Positions 8,421-17,954 are shown, numbered from the stretch's first letter. The stretch is 64,000 nt of DNA from Thermophagus xiamenensis (GCF_900112795.1 NZ_FONA01000001.1:62001-126000); one strand, 5' to 3'. A program made the numbers and translations. Notes: generated from the letters alone by a model not told the origin.

Positions 8421-9701
8421 ATGCAAATATTCACCTATCCGGAATCGTCTCAATGGGTTCAACTCACGCAACGAGCCATTGTCGACCAACAGGAAGTAAT
8501 GGAAAAAGTAAAACCCATTCTTCAAGCGGTCAAGCAACATAAGGACAAAGCCTTGCAGGAATTAACAGCTCAATTTGATGGTATTGAATTGAGTAACTTC
8601 GAAGTTACTGAGGAAGAAATTAAACAAGGATGTTTAGATGTTGACAGCCAATTAAAGGGTGCTATAAATAGTGCACGGATCAACATACGTCACTTTCACG
8701 AAAGCCAACAATTACCAATAAAGAAAATTGAAACCACACCGGGGGTCCAATGCTGGCAACGCAGCACCCCCATCGAAAAGGTAGGTCTATACATTCCTGG
8801 GGGCTCTGCCCCTCTCTTTTCAACCGTACTGATGCTGGCCATTCCTGCCACCATTGCCGGATGCAAAGAAATCGTATTGTGTTCACCGCCAGATAAGGAA
8901 GGAAAGATCCACCCTGCCATTCTATTTGCGGCTCACCTAACAGGCGTAACAAAAATTTTCAAGGTGGGGGGTGCCCAGGCAATTGCAGCCATGGCCTACG
9001 GCACTGAAACCATCCCTAAAGTCGACAAAATTTTTGGGCCAGGAAATAGTTTTGTGACTGCAGCCAAACAACTGGTAACGCTGGATGGCATTGCCATTGA
9101 TCTTCCTGCCGGACCGTCAGAGGTAGCGGTTATGGCCGACGAAAGTGCCCATCCCGAATTTGTCGCTTCTGATCTTTTGTCTCAGGCTGAACATGGGCCC
9201 GATAGCCAGTCTATTCTTATTACCGACAGCGAGCAATTAGCCAATGATGTTACCATTGCCATCAACGAACAGCTAAAAAGTCTACCCCGTATCTATACTG
9301 CAAAAAAGGCACTGGAAAACAGCCGCATTATTTTACTAAGCAACCTGGATGAGATGATAGACTTTTCTAATCTATATGCTCCCGAACACTTAATCCTGGC
9401 GGTTCGTAACCCCAATTATGTTGCCGAAAAAATCACAAATGCCGGATCGGTCTTCTTAGGCCATTTCACACCTGAAAGTGCAGGCGACTACGCTTCCGGA
9501 ACCAATCACACCCTACCCACCTATGGCTATGCCAGGGCTTACAGCGGTGTCAACCTCGACAGCTTTTGCAAAAAAATTACTTTCCAGGAAATCACAAAAG
9601 ATGGCCTCAAAAAGCTGGGACCCATAATTGAAACCATGGCCGAAGCAGAGCAACTGGAAGCACATAAAATGGCCATATCGGTGCGATTAAATAAAATCTG
9701 A
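8421..9701 (+). CDS. hisD: Histidinol dehydrogenase
   Basis: The 426-residue protein is a zinc- and NAD-dependent enzyme that oxidises L-histidinol to L-histidine in two steps, the end of the pathway. It shows the [14 protein letters not shown] signature and the block [14 protein letters not shown], then QAEHGPDSQ with zinc-site residues, and YAPEHLIL with the catalytic Glu-His pair. Length matches the family. The start ATG directly touches the right end of the dispersed repeat, so the repeat forms the mRNA region normally occupied by a ribosome-binding site. Second gene of the his operon. Confidence 0.95.
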   Translation: MQIFTYPESSQWVQLTQRAIVDQQEVMEKVKPILQAVKQHKDKALQELTAQFDGIELSNFEVTEEEIKQGCLDVDSQLKGAINSARINIRHFHESQQLPIKKIETTPGVQCWQRSTPIEKVGLYIPGGSAPLFSTVLMLAIPATIAGCKEIVLCSPPDKEGKIHPAILFAAHLTGVTKIFKVGGAQAIAAMAYGTETIPKVDKIFGPGNSFVTAAKQLVTLDGIAIDLPAGPSEVAVMADESAHPEFVASDLLSQAEHGPDSQSILITDSEQLANDVTIAINEQLKSLPRIYTAKKALENSRIILLSNLDEMIDFSNLYAPEHLILAVRNPNYVAEKITNAGSVFLGHFTPESAGDYASGTNHTLPTYGYARAYSGVNLDSFCKKITFQEITKDGLKKLGPIIETMAEAEQLEAHKMAISVRLNKI

Positions 9702-9767
9702 CGACCAGGCATGATGACTTTCCCATTCAATAGGCACAAAGCAATAACTAAATTAAAAATCATTGGA

Positions 9768-9970
9768 ATGAAACGAGCATGACCAAGAAAGCTTTTCACA
9801 AAAGAAAATGTATAAACTGACGATCATGCCAGTTCCATCAGACCAATAACTTAATTTAATTTTATACTGATGAAACGAGCATGGCGGCTGTTGCCACAAA
9901 AGGACATGTATAAATTTTATTAAGCCATGCGAGTTCCATTCGGCCAATGAGTTAAATAAATTATATACGA
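9768..9970 (+). repeat. Two tandem short-form copies of the dispersed repeat
   Basis: Copy one is 9768-9869 (102 bp) and copy two 9870-9970 (101 bp). Both start ATGAAACGAGCATG and end in a TATAC motif followed by another ATG: that of copy two, then that of the esterase gene at 9971. Each has an imperfect outer inverted repeat, GAGCATGAC-like on the left and TCATGC/CCATGCGAG-like on the right. A degenerate right end can be traced just upstream of copy one, after hisD. Confidence 0.85.
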
Positions 9971-10804
9971 ATGAAAGCAACATTTCTGATTTTTCTGTTA
10001 CTTGTAGCGGGACAGTTGTCCAATGCACAGCAGAATACTGGATACCAAACCGATTCAAATATCCATTACTATTCCGAAGACATCAACCGTTCGAATGACT
10101 ATATAAACGAACGATGTGTTTTGGATATCTACTATCCTGTCAACAAAAAAGGTTTCAGCACCATAGTATGGTTTCACGGGGGCGGGCTAACCCAGGGGCA
10201 CAAAGAAATACCGGAGGCATTAAAAAACAAAGGGATCTGTGTCGTTGGGGTCAATTACCGGTTGTATCCCAAGGTCAAAGCGCCCAGATACATTGAAGAT
10301 GCCGCAGCAGCTGTGGCCTGGACCATCAAAAACATCCACCGATACGGGGGCGATTCCTCCCTGGTCTTTGTATCGGGACATTCTGCCGGCGGCTACCTCA
10401 CCAGTATGGTTGGTTTGGACAAACGCTGGCTGGCTAAATTCAATGTAGATGCCAATGAAATAGCCGGCTTAATACCTTTTAGCGGGCACACCATCACTCA
10501 TTTCACCATTCGGGAAGAACGAGGAATTCCCGGTACACAACCGGTGGTTGACGACCTGGCACCCCTCTACCATGTAAGGCCGGATGCACCACCATTGTTG
10601 CTGATCACGGGCGACCGAGAGCTGGAAATGCTCGGACGTTATGAAGAAAATGCTTATCTGATGCGTATGATGAAAGTGGCGGGCCACACCCAAACCCGAT
10701 TATATGAGCTCGACGGTTATGGCCACAACATGACTGCCCCGGCCTTTCCCCTGCTTATCCATGAAGTGGAGCGTATCACCCGTGAGAAAAACAGGAATCA
10801 TTAA
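9971..10804 (+). CDS. Exported alpha/beta hydrolase (carboxylesterase-like)
   Basis: The 277-residue protein begins with a signal peptide (MKATFLIFLLLVAGQLSNAQ, cleavage near AQQ). It has an alpha/beta-hydrolase fold: oxyanion motif HGGG near residue 67, nucleophile Ser in GHSAGGY near 139, acid in LITGDRE near 220, and His in GYGHNM near 256. It most likely hydrolyses small carboxyl esters in the periplasm or outside. The substrate cannot be read, and nothing in the fold links it to histidine synthesis. It lies between hisD and hisC in the same direction and directly abuts two copies of the dispersed repeat. The neighbourhood looks like an insertion into the operon. Confidence 0.82.
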   Translation: MKATFLIFLLLVAGQLSNAQQNTGYQTDSNIHYYSEDINRSNDYINERCVLDIYYPVNKKGFSTIVWFHGGGLTQGHKEIPEALKNKGICVVGVNYRLYPKVKAPRYIEDAAAAVAWTIKNIHRYGGDSSLVFVSGHSAGGYLTSMVGLDKRWLAKFNVDANEIAGLIPFSGHTITHFTIREERGIPGTQPVVDDLAPLYHVRPDAPPLLLITGDRELEMLGRYEENAYLMRMMKVAGHTQTRLYELDGYGHNMTAPAFPLLIHEVERITREKNRNH

Positions 10805-10870
10805 ACCGCCTGTAAGTCTCATAATCCGGCAGCATGCCACAAAATATGCCAACACTAAAATAGTTTAGCA

Positions 10871-11905
10871 ATGAAACCACTAGAACAGTTATTACGTCCC
10901 AACATAAAGGATCTCAAACCCTATTCCTCGGCCCGCGATGAATACAGCGGCGAAGCGGCCGTCTTTCTCGATGCCAATGAAAATCCGTTCAATGCCCCCT
11001 ATAACCGCTATCCCGACCCCTATCAAAGGGAACTCAAAAGTCATATTGCCGGCATTAAAAACATACCACCAGAGAAAATTTTTCTGGGCAATGGCAGTGA
11101 TGAGGCCATCGATATCGTTTTGCGGGCCTTTTGCGAACCCGGCATCGACAATATCGTTTCCATAGCTCCCACCTACGGCATGTACCAGGTGGCCGCCGAC
11201 ATTAACAACATCGAAGTCAGAAAAGCATTCCTCACTTCCGACTTTCAGCTCGATCCCCAAGCCGTCCTCAACCAAGTGGATGAACACACCAAAATCATCT
11301 TCCTTTGTTCTCCCAATAATCCTACCGGCAATTGTTTCCGCGATAGGGATGTCCTTGAAGTCCTTAAAGGTTTTGACGGGATAGTGGTAATGGACGAGGC
11401 CTATATCGATTTTGCCCCCGAAAAAAGCTGGCTCCCCCGCCTTAACGACTGGCCGGGGCTGATCATATTACAAACCTTTTCCAAAGCGTGGGGAATGGCC
11501 GGCATACGACTGGGAATGGCTTTCGCCAACAAGCAAATAATAAACACGTTTAGCAAAATTAAATATCCATATAACATTAACATTCTGACTCAAAAAACCG
11601 CCTTGGATTTTATAACCCAAAAACATACGCAGATGCAGGCATGGGTTAAAGAGATACTATCCGAAAAAAAGATACTCACCAACGCCTTAAAACAATTACC
11701 CTTTGTTCAGCACATTTTTCCCTCTGATGCCAATTTTCTTTTGATAAAGACCCAAAACCCAAAAAAAATCTATAATTTTCTCGTGGAAAAAAAGATAATT
11801 GTCCGCGATCGTTCATCGGTGGCGTTATGTGAAGGATGTCTGCGCATTACCGTAGGCACCCCCCGAGAGAACCGGACACTGATAAGTGCCCTTAAAATGT
11901 TTTGA
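10871..11905 (+). CDS. hisC: Histidinol-phosphate aminotransferase
   Basis: The 344-residue protein is a PLP-dependent class I/II aminotransferase that converts imidazole-acetol phosphate to histidinol phosphate using glutamate. It has the NENPF substrate motif near residue 37, LGNGSDEAID, SPNNPTGN, MDEAYIDF, and the PLP lysine in FSKAWGMAGIRLG. It lies 66 bases after the esterase gene and 43 before the next exported hydrolase, all in one direction, so it is probably part of the same transcript. Its length is typical for the family. Confidence 0.95.
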   Translation: MKPLEQLLRPNIKDLKPYSSARDEYSGEAAVFLDANENPFNAPYNRYPDPYQRELKSHIAGIKNIPPEKIFLGNGSDEAIDIVLRAFCEPGIDNIVSIAPTYGMYQVAADINNIEVRKAFLTSDFQLDPQAVLNQVDEHTKIIFLCSPNNPTGNCFRDRDVLEVLKGFDGIVVMDEAYIDFAPEKSWLPRLNDWPGLIILQTFSKAWGMAGIRLGMAFANKQIINTFSKIKYPYNINILTQKTALDFITQKHTQMQAWVKEILSEKKILTNALKQLPFVQHIFPSDANFLLIKTQNPKKIYNFLVEKKIIVRDRSSVALCEGCLRITVGTPRENRTLISALKMF

Positions 11906-11948
11906 CATCACGAAACATCAAGGATATAACTTTTTAAACCATACCAAC

Positions 11949-12857
11949 ATGAAGCAATTAATTATATGGATTTCGATGACCACGTTCGTTTTCACCAGCC
12001 TGGCACAAGATGCTGTTTTCCCGCTTTACAAAGGAAACATTCCCGGCAACAAAGAGGTTGAAGTGGAAGAGGTACGCCACGTCTCGGGCAGCGGTTCACC
12101 CATGCTCACCAAGGTTACAAAACCCGAATTATGGTGGTATTCGGCCGGAACCGAATCGCCCAGGCCGGCCATCATCATTTGTCCGGGTGGGGGATACGGC
12201 TACGAAGCCTACCAACACGAAGGGGTGCAGGTAGCTCAATGGCTGGCCGAGTTAGGCTATCAGGCCTTTGTGCTTAAATATAGATTGCCCGACGAAACAC
12301 TCTTTGAGCAGGCCACATTCATCCCTATGGCCGATGCCCGTCAAGCCATCCGTTTGGTTCGAAAAATGGCCAAATCGGTTGGCGTCGATGCCCAAAAAGT
12401 AGGCATCATGGGCTTTTCGGCCGGCGGACACCTGGCTGCATCGGCCTCCACTCTTTTCAACAAAAAAATTCCCTACGCTAAAAAAGGAAAGGCTGTCCGC
12501 CCCGATTTTTCCATTCTTATCTATCCGGTAATCTCAATGACTGATGAGCTCACCCACAGAGGCTCAAGAAAGGCTTTGCTTGGCGATGCACCTTCACCCG
12601 AAATGATCGAACTCTTTTCGCTCGAAAAACAAGTATCGCCCAGCACGCCTCCGACTTTTATCCTTCACGCTGCGGATGACAAGGCCGTACCGGTAGGCAA
12701 TACCAACGCCTATGCCGCCGCTTTGAGAGATAACAATGTGCCGGTAAATGAAATAATCCTGCCTCAGGGTGGTCATGGCTTCGGCTTCCGAAAAGAAAGT
12801 CCGGCCTTTCAGTGGACCGATCATCTGGCCAAATGGTTGGAAAACAATATTCGATAA
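11949..12857 (+). CDS. Exported alpha/beta hydrolase (acetylxylan-esterase-like)
   Basis: The frame opens at 11886 inside hisC, but the ATG at 11949 starts a clear signal peptide (MKQLIIWISMTTFVFTSLAQ) and gives 302 residues. The fold is alpha/beta hydrolase: oxyanion region CPGGGY near 78, nucleophile in GFSAGGHLAAS near 157, Asp in HAADDKAVP near 237, and His in QGGHGFG near 277. This pattern is common in bacterial acetyl-xylan or feruloyl-type esterases of polysaccharide breakdown, although no glycan gene is near. It lies between hisC and hisB. It is different in sequence from the first exported hydrolase, so it is not a simple duplicate. Confidence 0.82.
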   Translation: MKQLIIWISMTTFVFTSLAQDAVFPLYKGNIPGNKEVEVEEVRHVSGSGSPMLTKVTKPELWWYSAGTESPRPAIIICPGGGYGYEAYQHEGVQVAQWLAELGYQAFVLKYRLPDETLFEQATFIPMADARQAIRLVRKMAKSVGVDAQKVGIMGFSAGGHLAASASTLFNKKIPYAKKGKAVRPDFSILIYPVISMTDELTHRGSRKALLGDAPSPEMIELFSLEKQVSPSTPPTFILHAADDKAVPVGNTNAYAAALRDNNVPVNEIILPQGGHGFGFRKESPAFQWTDHLAKWLENNIR

Positions 12858-12951
12858 CAAAACATCAATCCTACCCTTCGATATTTCAACATAATACATT
12901 AGCCACCAATCTATCTTGTCACAATATATACCGTCAAAATTGAAAATTCCT

Positions 12952-14088
12952 ATGGAAAAACCAAAACGTATTCTGTTTATTGACCGCGACGGCACCATCA
13001 TAAAAGAACCCCCCATCGATTACCAGGTAGATAGTCTGGAAAAACTGGAATTTTATCCGGGGGTCATGGTCAACCTGGCCCGCATAGTCCGGCATCTGGA
13101 TTTCCAGTTGGTGATGGTAACCAACCAGGACGGACTGGGGACACCCTCATTCCCCGAAGAGACCTTCTGGCCGGCTCACAATAAAATGCTGGAAACATTA
13201 AAAGGCGAAGGCATCCAGTTTTCGGCCATTCACATCGACCGCTCCTTCCCCGAAGATAATGCCCCGACACGCAAGCCACGCACCGGAATGCTTAAAGATT
13301 ATCTGTCGGGGAACTATGATCTGGACAACTCCTTTGTCATTGGCGACCGGTTGACCGACGTGGAGCTGGCCAAAAATATGGGATGCAAAGCAATCCTCAT
13401 GAAAAAGCCTGAAGAAGCTATCCCCCTCCTCGAGGAACAGAACCTTAAAAATTATTGTGTTCTCTGTTCTACCCGTTGGGAGGAGATTGCCGACTATCTC
13501 TTTACTAAAGAACGCCAAGTCACCGTTGAGCGCAACACCTCCGAAACTAAAATTAAAGTCACCCTCAACCTCGACGGCACAGGCAGCTGTGACATAAGTA
13601 CAGGCCTCGGTTTCTTCGACCACATGCTCGAACAAATAGGCCGACACTCGGGTTGTGACCTCCAAATAAAGGTTACGGGCGACCTCCATGTGGATGAACA
13701 CCATACCATCGAGGATACGGCCCTGGCGTTGGGCGAGGCCCTGAAAAAAGCATTGGGCGACAAACGGGGAATAGAACGTTATGGTTTTTCATTGCCCATG
13801 GACGATTGTATGGCGCATGTGGCCATTGATTTTGGCGGGCGTCCATGGTTGGTCTGGAAAGCTAAATTCAAAAGAGAAAAAGTGGGCGACTTACCCACCG
13901 AAATGTTTTATCATTTCTTTAAAAGTCTGGCCGATGCCGCCGCTGCCAACATTTATATTAAAGCCAAAGGAAAAAATGAACACCATAAAATAGAAGCTAT
14001 CTTTAAAGCACTGGCACGAGCCATAAAAGCAGCCATACGAAAAGACCCTTTGAACAGGCAGCTCCCTTCTACCAAAGGATTTCTATAA
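12952..14088 (+). CDS. hisB: Bifunctional histidinol-phosphatase / imidazoleglycerol-phosphate dehydratase
   Basis: The 378-residue protein fuses two enzymes. Residues 1-165 are a HAD phosphatase with the DRDGT nucleophile motif, TNQDG, and a Cys/His-containing segment expected for zinc. Residues about 180-378 are the dehydratase, with [17 protein letters not shown], the DEHHTIED manganese site and [11 protein letters not shown]. Together they catalyse the dehydration before HisC and the dephosphorylation after it. I chose the ATG at 12952 over an upstream TTG at 12916, because the HAD motif begins ten residues later. It is the last his gene here: no hisH, hisA, hisF or hisI follows. Confidence 0.95.
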   Translation: MEKPKRILFIDRDGTIIKEPPIDYQVDSLEKLEFYPGVMVNLARIVRHLDFQLVMVTNQDGLGTPSFPEETFWPAHNKMLETLKGEGIQFSAIHIDRSFPEDNAPTRKPRTGMLKDYLSGNYDLDNSFVIGDRLTDVELAKNMGCKAILMKKPEEAIPLLEEQNLKNYCVLCSTRWEEIADYLFTKERQVTVERNTSETKIKVTLNLDGTGSCDISTGLGFFDHMLEQIGRHSGCDLQIKVTGDLHVDEHHTIEDTALALGEALKKALGDKRGIERYGFSLPMDDCMAHVAIDFGGRPWLVWKAKFKREKVGDLPTEMFYHFFKSLADAAAANIYIKAKGKNEHHKIEAIFKALARAIKAAIRKDPLNRQLPSTKGFL

Positions 14089-14122
14089 CAGGAAATTCGA
14101 TTCGTTCCGAAGATTATTACTT

Positions 14123-14514
14123 CGCTGCAGGAAAATTTCGGCAAGGAGCGAATGCCTTTGCAACGCTGCAGCAAAGTTTCGGCAAGAAGCGAAAGCTATT
14201 ACAACGCTGCAGCAAAGTTTCGGCAAGGAGCGAAGGCCATTACATCGCTGCAGCAAAGTTTCGGCAAGAAGCGAAGGCCATTACATCGCTGCAGCAAGGT
14301 TTCGGCAAGGAGCGAAAGCTATTACATCGCTGCAGCAAGGTTTCGGCAAGAAGCGAAAGCTATTACATCGCTGCAGCAAGGTTTCGGGAAGGAGCGAAGG
14401 CCATTACATCGCTGCAGCAAAGTTTCGGCAAGAAGCGAAGGCCATTACATCGCTGCAGCAAAGTTTCGGCAAGAAGCGAAGGCCATTACATCGCTGCAGC
14501 AAGGTTTCGGCAAA
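14123..14514. repeat. 41-bp tandem repeat (minisatellite), nine full units and a partial
   Basis: The core CGCTGCAG recurs at 14123, 14164, 14205, 14246, 14287, 14328, 14369, 14410, 14451 and 14492: exactly 41 bases each time. Each unit continues with AAAGTTTCGGCAAGAAGCGA and ends in GCCATTACAT or a variant. Units differ by a few bases. The array starts 35 bases after hisB. An open frame runs through it only because the unit lacks stops in all three frames; with a 41-bp period each frame shifts unit by unit, so coding is unlikely. No spacers are present, so it is not a CRISPR array. Confidence 0.92.
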
Positions 14515-14748
14515 AACATCATATTGGCACATCAATTGCATGACAATCAACCAGATATTTTTTCATTTCGAAGCATTGACACAAAGCCCAGCCAATCATT
14601 TTTGAATTTCAAGATAAAAAGTTTGTATTAGCTGGTATAACAAAAACACGTATTGATTTTACGGCTTATTACTCTTAATTTAGAGTAATTGCAACAAATT
14701 AGGATAAATAGATCGGGATATAAAACATATCACTTCAAGATTTCAACC

Positions 14749-15192
14749 ATGAAAAAGATTGCAAATTTTATCTGGGGAATGCTTTTGATTCTGGGGGCCC
14801 TTTTGGGCCTTTTCCTGCCTGCCTGTTCATCAACCCAAAAAGCCACAGACACAGCGCCTAAATTAAAATTGGAAAAGAATGCCAATGTCCCTGGTGAAGA
14901 TTCGGTTGAATACGAACTTATTGTTCTGGATCCAAGGTATGAATCATGGCTTGCTACTCAACCACCCGCCAATTTTTATTCGCAGCAATATTATGAAAAC
15001 TGGAACCACCGTTACGTCACCGAATGGAACCACCGGCACAACCATCCGTCGCGTTACGGAAACTTCTATGAAACCTACATCGATTATGATCCAAGTGTCG
15101 ATTATGGCCTTGAACTAAATTACAGGCTCTACAATTACTTTCGTTTTATTGAACATGCCTATGGCATTGTTTTAATCCCACGCGGGAGGTAA
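14749..15192 (+). CDS. DUF6146-type lipoprotein
   Basis: The start is the ATG at 14749, which opens a lipoprotein signal: MKKIANFIWGMLLILGALLG, then a lipobox LPAC with the lipidated Cys near residue 26 (an upstream in-frame ATG at 14689 would bury the signal). The mature part has a Tyr/Trp/Asn-rich pattern, DPRYESWL, YVTEWNHR, then YIDYDPSVDYGLELNY and LYNYFRFIE, which I recognise as DUF6146, a Bacteroidota family of unknown function. The protein is probably membrane-anchored in the periplasm. It stands alone between the minisatellite and the ABC exporter. Confidence 0.72.
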   Translation: MKKIANFIWGMLLILGALLGLFLPACSSTQKATDTAPKLKLEKNANVPGEDSVEYELIVLDPRYESWLATQPPANFYSQQYYENWNHRYVTEWNHRHNHPSRYGNFYETYIDYDPSVDYGLELNYRLYNYFRFIEHAYGIVLIPRGR

Positions 15193-15367
15193 AGTAATTG
15201 GTTTATGCCTTAACCCACCCTAAATTGCATAAACTATCCGGAAATTGGTACCTCACATTAAGTTCCTACTAGCTTTTCTTGCCTTTTAATTCCTGAAATA
15301 TATTCATTCCTTTGCCACAAAGGTTAATTTAATTACTTTTACCAGTCAATTATAAAATTAAAATAAT

Positions 15368-16309
15368 ATGGCCTTTTTAGAAGCCAGGGGCATAGTCAAA
15401 CGTTTTGTTAATCATCTTGCCCTTGACAAAGTAGATATTGCAATACCACAAAACAGCATTTACGGCCTGTTGGGTCCCAATGGTGCCGGTAAAACCACTC
15501 TTATTCGCATCATTAACCGTATTACAGGCCCCGATGAAGGCACCTTATTGGTTAATGGACATGAGCTAAAATCCTCCGATATCCGAGATTTCGGGTACCT
15601 GCCTGAAGAAAGGGGCCTTTATAAAAAGATGAAAGTGGGCGAACAAGCCATCTATTTGGCACGGCTCAAAGGTCTGTCGCGTAAAGATGCCATGAAGCGG
15701 CTAAAATATTGGTTTGAAAAATTTGAGATCCAAGCATGGTGGGATAAAAAGGTGGAAGAGTTGTCGAAAGGGATGGCTCAGAAAGTACAGTTTATCGTCA
15801 CCGTTCTTCATGAACCCTCCCTCTTGATTTTTGATGAACCCTTCAGCGGTTTTGACCCCGTTAATGCTGCCTTGTTAAAAAACGAGATTTTAAAATTAAA
15901 AGAGAGAGGGGCTACCATAATATTTTCAACCCACAATATGGCCTCAGTTGAGGAGTTATGCGATCATATTACGCTTATCAACAATGGGAAATCGATGTTG
16001 GAAGGCCCTACCGAAGAGGTTCGTCGGAAATTCAGTCAGCATCTGGTGAAGATCGATTTTTCTGGTAATGCTCAAGCAGTAAAAAAGATTTTGAATGAAC
16101 AATTTTCACTGCACCGATTAGAGGCAATTGATAATCATTATACCGCCGAGGTAAAAACCGGTGAAGATCAGTCACTCAACCATGTACTGCAGTCCATAAT
16201 GCCGAAATGCCACATTCATAGCTGCCAGGAGTTGTTACCCAGCATGAATGATATATTCATTCAAGTAGTAAATCAGAAAGATCTCTCTACTCAAAATCAG
16301 AAATCATGA
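15368..16309 (+). CDS. ABC transporter ATP-binding protein (NatA-like)
   Basis: The 313-residue protein is an ABC ATPase with Walker A GPNGAGKTT (36-44), signature LSKGMAQ (near 136), Walker B LLIFDEP (near 155) and the H-loop STHNM. An extra C-terminal part of about 100 residues is typical of the NatA/DrrA group. It energises the permease encoded by the next gene, with which it overlaps by four bases (ATGA), so the two are translationally coupled. Such pairs export sodium, antibiotics or peptides; the substrate is not readable. The signature has Lys where LSGGQ has Gly, which is common in this group. Confidence 0.9.
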   Translation: MAFLEARGIVKRFVNHLALDKVDIAIPQNSIYGLLGPNGAGKTTLIRIINRITGPDEGTLLVNGHELKSSDIRDFGYLPEERGLYKKMKVGEQAIYLARLKGLSRKDAMKRLKYWFEKFEIQAWWDKKVEELSKGMAQKVQFIVTVLHEPSLLIFDEPFSGFDPVNAALLKNEILKLKERGATIIFSTHNMASVEELCDHITLINNGKSMLEGPTEEVRRKFSQHLVKIDFSGNAQAVKKILNEQFSLHRLEAIDNHYTAEVKTGEDQSLNHVLQSIMPKCHIHSCQELLPSMNDIFIQVVNQKDLSTQNQKS

Positions 16310-17652
16310 GTAAAATATCGTTAATAATAGAAAGAGAATATCTTACCCGAGTTCGGAAGAAAAGTTTCATCATCATGTCGATTCTGGGGCCGATACTATT
16401 TGCGGCTATGATGGTCATCCCGGCGTGGCTGGCATCCCTCGAAGATGATGAAACCAAAATTATTGCCGTTATTGATGAAACGGGGCTCTACAGCGAACAA
16501 ATTAGTGACACCCCACTATTGAAATTTGAATTTTTAAACAATCAAAACGAACAAGAAGTTCGCCAGAATTTTTCGGAGTCGGGATATTACGCTTTTTTGG
16601 TGATTTCCGACAACTTATTGGAAAAACCTGATGCCATTAGCCTTTATAGCGACTCCCAGATCACTATGGATGTTAAAGACCACGTACGTCGAAGCCTTAT
16701 TCAATATCTGAAAGAGTCGAAACTCACTTCTTATGACATCTCCGGGCTAGACAAAATAATCGATGACCTCGAAAATATAGACCTCAAAATATCCACTGTT
16801 AAAATAGGTGACGACGGTACTGAAAAACAAAGCTCTGCCGAATTAACCATGATCATTAGCATGGCTTTTGCCTTCATATCCTACATGTTTATCTTCATTT
16901 ATGGGGCGCAGGTGATGCGCGGAGTGATGGAAGAAAAGACCTCACGAATAGTAGAAGTGATTGTCTCCTCTGTCAAGCCATTTCAGCTGATGATGGGTAA
17001 AATCATTGGACTGGCATTGGTTGCTCTTACACAAATATTGTTATGGGTGGTACTCACCATGTTAATAGTAACGGGAGTAAAATCCGTCTTTTTCAACGAT
17101 TCACCCCTTCCGGACGCAAGTCGCCCGCAAACCGAGTTATTGCAAAACCTAGAGAATAGCGATCAGGTGACTACCCCGACATCTAAAGAGCTCCAGTTTA
17201 ACAATATTATGGAGATGATTAAAAGCCTGGAGCCGGGTAAAACCCTCTTATTGTTCCTGTTCTATTTCTTTGGTGGTTATTTGCTCTACAGCGCTTTGTT
17301 TGCGGCTATAGGCGGAGCCATAGACCATGAAAGCGATCAGCAACAATTTATGTTGCCCATAACCATACCAATCATCATTGCCTTATATGTCGCCATGATG
17401 ACTTTTCGTAATCCCGGAAGTGAGATTGCCTTTTGGTTTAGCATTATTCCTTTAACTTCGCCGATAGTAATGATGGCAAGAGTACCTTTTGAAGTGCCAT
17501 TATGGGAGCTACTCCTATCCATGTTCCTATTGGTGGCCGGATTTATTTTCACCACCTGGCTGGCCGGAAAAATCTATCGAACAGGAATTTTAATGTATGG
17601 CAAAAAAGTTGATTATAAAGAAATCTGGAAATGGATTAGATACTCAGATTAA
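16306..17652 (+). CDS. ABC-2 type permease (NatB-like)
   Basis: The 448-residue protein is an inner-membrane ABC-2 permease. One N-terminal membrane helix (about 22-45) is followed by an extracytoplasmic domain of about 140 residues, then five or so further helices from about 185 to the end. The cytoplasmic motif RGVMEEKTSRIVEVIVSS is typical of NatB-like permeases. The gene starts within the ATPase gene stop (ATGA overlap). The pair is an exporter of unknown substrate. A stem-loop at 17903 is the likely operon end, after a stretch of dispersed repeat. Confidence 0.88.
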   Translation: MSKISLIIEREYLTRVRKKSFIIMSILGPILFAAMMVIPAWLASLEDDETKIIAVIDETGLYSEQISDTPLLKFEFLNNQNEQEVRQNFSESGYYAFLVISDNLLEKPDAISLYSDSQITMDVKDHVRRSLIQYLKESKLTSYDISGLDKIIDDLENIDLKISTVKIGDDGTEKQSSAELTMIISMAFAFISYMFIFIYGAQVMRGVMEEKTSRIVEVIVSSVKPFQLMMGKIIGLALVALTQILLWVVLTMLIVTGVKSVFFNDSPLPDASRPQTELLQNLENSDQVTTPTSKELQFNNIMEMIKSLEPGKTLLLFLFYFFGGYLLYSALFAAIGGAIDHESDQQQFMLPITIPIIIALYVAMMTFRNPGSEIAFWFSIIPLTSPIVMMARVPFEVPLWELLLSMFLLVAGFIFTTWLAGKIYRTGILMYGKKVDYKEIWKWIRYSD

Positions 17653-17672
17653 AATATAATCAACCAGTTGCC

Positions 17673-17880
17673 ATGAAACGAGCATGACGAACAATGGTTA
17701 CCACAACAAGAAATAAAAAGACAAAAGCAGAAGTGAACAGGCAAAGGGGGGGTAATTTTGTGATTAGTGAAAAGTCAATAATAGTCATTAGTGTATGTTA
17801 CAGCAGAGACTACTGACTTATGGCAAAAAACTAATTTCCACTTCCGTCAGACCAATGAAATAGGTGAATTCTATCTTGTT
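17673..17880 (+). repeat. Dispersed intergenic repeat, degenerate long form
   Basis: It begins ATGAAACGAGCATGACG and carries the inner AGGCAAAGG and TTAGTGATTAGT-like segments, including AGTCATTAGTG. It ends with TCCGTCAGACCAATGAAATA and a decayed TTCTATCTTG in place of TTTTATACG. It lies 20 bases after the ABC permease gene. Confidence 0.75.
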
Positions 17881-17902
17881 GTTAAAAGGCTAATTATAAT
17901 TT

Positions 17903-17954
17903 AAAGCCATACCGTAGATTCTTCAGACATTGAGTTACTCGGTATGGCTTTTTT
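17903..17954 (+). terminator. Intrinsic terminator after the ABC exporter operon
   Basis: A perfect 12-bp stem, AAAGCCATACCG (17903-17914) with CGGTATGGCTTT (17940-17951), encloses a 25-base loop and is followed by T's to 17954. It lies about 250 bases past the permease gene stop and before ppx. The long loop is unusual for a terminator. Confidence 0.65.

Noticed and set aside
9768-9820. Mini-frames at the start of the dispersed repeat (MKRA, then an overlapping MTKK... frame)
   Set aside because: The second frame differs in length and sequence from copy to copy, with stops and frameshifts; the conservation is of DNA, not peptide.
14123-14514. CRISPR array
   Set aside because: Units are contiguous with no unique spacers, and no cas gene is present. 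The same holds for the 21-bp array at 60315-60606.
14152-14631. 159-codon open frame through the 41-bp repeat
   Set aside because: The period is not a multiple of three, and the frame is open only because the unit lacks stops; no start signal or family.
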